This document shows, in pieces, positions 45,130 to 46,793 of a DNA stretch of 46,793 bases (positions within the stretch are counted from its first letter, which is position 1; each line of letters starts with the position of its first letter). The notes beneath the pieces were generated by a model, which did not search any database, was not told the origin of the DNA, and was given only the letters and a program-made list of their open reading frames with translations. The position numbers and the translations under genes are program-made. Origin of the DNA: Euprymna scolopes (lineage: Eukaryota; Mollusca; Cephalopoda; Sepiida; Sepiolidae); assembly GCA_024364805.1 (NCBI GenBank), contig CM044515.1, positions 43,605,048 to 43,651,840 of the forward strand, given 5' to 3'.

Positions 45130-45365
45130 TTTGTCCTGGCCAGATAGTTAAGCTTGTCTCTTTGGTCATCATAAATGTGTTTGATTCTATCGTGAGACAC
45201 CAGATCACCTCTAGTCACTCGTCCTGTGGCCAACTCATAATGGTAAACAATCTCAGCCTGGTCTTAAACCACCATTGTGCTGTGCATTCAGTAGTGGGCC
45301 AAACTTTGTTGATATCGCAAGCTGTTTCAGCAGCCTTTTGGCCTAGCTTGAATTGAAAGAGGAAA
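45130..45365 (-). mobile_element. Mariner transposase N-terminal fragment
   Basis: The minus strand begins FQFKLGQKAAETACDINKVW and continues QWWFK. This matches the (E)FKLGHKAAE-x-ARNI ... QWWFKKF helix-turn-helix start of mariner-type transposases. The rest is decayed, and no terminal repeats or catalytic core are visible. It differs from the element at 16159-16701. Confidence 0.7.
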
Positions 45366-45849
45366 ATTGTGCGAATTTGCTTTTTTTTTCCATCTTGTAT
45401 TCAACGTTCTGAAAAAAACAATTGTTTTAAAACGATTGTAATTTAAACGATTGGATAGAGCAAAAACACTCTTTCAAATGATATATAAAGTAGAGATATT
45501 ATAACAAAAAACTTATTTGAAAATACATCATTTGAAATCAAAATTAAAAATTCCACAAGAACTTTCTTCTCAACCTAATAAGACGCTGGTCTCAGGACTG
45601 CATGATTGTAAACCATCACTATTCTTAATTTGTCGATTATCTTTTCTTTCTAATGTGCATACTCCAGAGAGCTTCGCCACATACTTGAGAACAAAATTGT
45701 TAGGAGTAGGATGCCAGTCTAAACCCTTATCTGGTTAGCCCATGTCTCTGGTGGTTGCCCTTTTGATTTTTCTCGAATCAAATTTTCTTTATATAATAAT
45801 CACAATTCTGACAAATCACAATTCTGACGCAAAGAAGGTAAGTTTACTT
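45366..45849. other. Upstream intron, nothing recognised
   Basis: Contains a plus-strand frame at 45517-45738 without recognised similarity. No PH-domain exon was found here. Confidence 0.45.
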
Positions 45850-46320
45850 TATCGGGCCAGGAAACTTCTCACACCTAGCAACATTATATAAGGCCATGTA
45901 TGGAGTATTGTTGCCACATCTAGGTTAGTTAACCAACCACTCGTTTCTCCTGATTATACAGTACACAAAAACAGAATTTCTAACCTGATAGATTATCTGC
46001 ACTGTCTGCCAAGTTACAGCCCATGTGGCAGAGTTGCATTTCCATGCCTGTTTTACAAGTACTTCCACCTCTTGATTAGACAGGTCCATAGACGCCAGAA
46101 GATTTTCTACTTTAATAGCTTCTTTCCTTGAACCACTTGACTTCAGAATTCCTTCCCTACACACCTGACTGTACCAACATGCAGAAATTTAAATGTAATG
46201 TGAACAAACATCTTGCTGCACAACACCCCACCCAGGTTGTCCCCTATAAAATATGTGTAAAAACTGAAGAGATGTATGACAGATGTTTAGACACATGTAA
46301 TGTTCAGCTTTAAAAAAATT
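45850..46320 (+). mobile_element. LINE ORF2 C-terminal fragment
   Basis: The plus strand shows AMYGVLLPHLG near 45892-45924, which corresponds to the Y-x-x-x-x-R-P-x-x-E-Y-x-x-x-x-W block. Later come QKFKCNVNKHLAAQHP (46180-46230) and a stop near 46310. Related to 31480-31770. Decayed. Confidence 0.6.
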
Positions 46321-46793
46321 TTTTAAAAAAGTCGTGGATGATAATCATTCCAGTGACAACAATGACCTCATTTAATTGCTGTCAAAAACCAACTCAACTT
46401 GATACAACAATTCTTAATGAAAATAATATTTGCTGAGTATAATATTTATTCCTATGCAACAATGACCTCATTTAACTGCTGTCCATATATAAAAGGGGTT
46501 CTTTTTAGGAATTCAACTTCATTAAAAATATGTTAAATACAGACAAATCTTTATGATGGGTGTACCCGTCACAGAACAAAGATGTCAGATGATTCCAAAA
46601 ATCAAAAAACAAAAAAAAACAAAAACTGCCTGATCAATTTAAGAAAAATTAAATTTTATTACAAAGCGTGATGCTATTCTTTGATCCGCTATGTTGTATA
46701 AATAAAGTCAATTTGAACTATCAACATAAAAATCAGATACAATTTACTATATAAAAAAAATTGCTAAAAATCATAAATTTTGATTTTCTTAGT
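46321..46793. other. Right end of window, nothing recognised
   Basis: Contains a direct repeat of ACAATGACCTCATTTAA(T/C)TG at about 46360 and 46460. No exon of the OSBPL8-like gene was detected. Confidence 0.5.

Noticed and set aside
44017-46793. Search for the missing PH N-terminal exon
   Set aside because: No minus-strand segment with the expected W-x-x-x-W-C-V-L-K-like sequence and splice sites; the region is LINE and mariner debris.

Overview
The window looks like an AT-rich, intron-rich animal genome, most likely a mollusc. That rests on the spliced protein, which is clearly metazoan ORP5/ORP8, on the load of decayed LINE, Helitron, mariner and MITE copies, and on LINE 3' ends of a kind I associate with cephalopods. 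The species is a guess. Two runs of N (10760-10832 and 29821-29844) show it is a draft assembly.

The only host gene I can support lies on the minus strand. It is an oxysterol-binding-protein-related protein of the ORP5/ORP8 type (OSBPL8-like). I can follow 16 coding exons from 44016 down to a stop codon at 3770. All 15 introns are GT-AG, every reading phase joins, and the exons sum to 2175 bases, giving 724 residues plus stop. In order, the protein has the second half of a PH domain, a serine-rich and acidic linker, a full lipid-transfer domain (ORD) with an EQISHHPP fingerprint, the ORP5/8-specific tail, a coiled coil and a single C-terminal membrane anchor. The N-terminal exons, including the first half of the PH domain, lie beyond the right edge. 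In this family the PH domain reads phosphoinositides on the plasma membrane, the anchor sits in the ER, and the ORD swaps phosphatidylserine for PI4P between them.

Almost everything else is intron or flank filled with old repeats. From left to right: the 3' flank with a 4 x 20-bp tandem repeat (1-3769); a large intron with a Jockey-like LINE, a Helitron end and a 30-bp tandem repeat (4033-10085); an intron with a gypsy-like fossil, a hAT-like MITE, two RTE-type LINE pieces and an internally deleted mariner (10361-16969); an intron with a perfect palindrome, a Helitron copy and several LINE tails (17156-22818); then shorter introns with more Helitron copies, a long-TIR MITE (30721-30943), a nested fold-back cluster (35571-36370) and LINE 3' ends. 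The right end (44017-46793) is repeat debris upstream of the first visible exon.

I found no CRISPR array, operon, rRNA or intact tRNA, and no new biological system. The most interesting items are the fold-back cluster, the perfect palindrome, the Helitron family shared by several introns, and a few repeat families I could not name.
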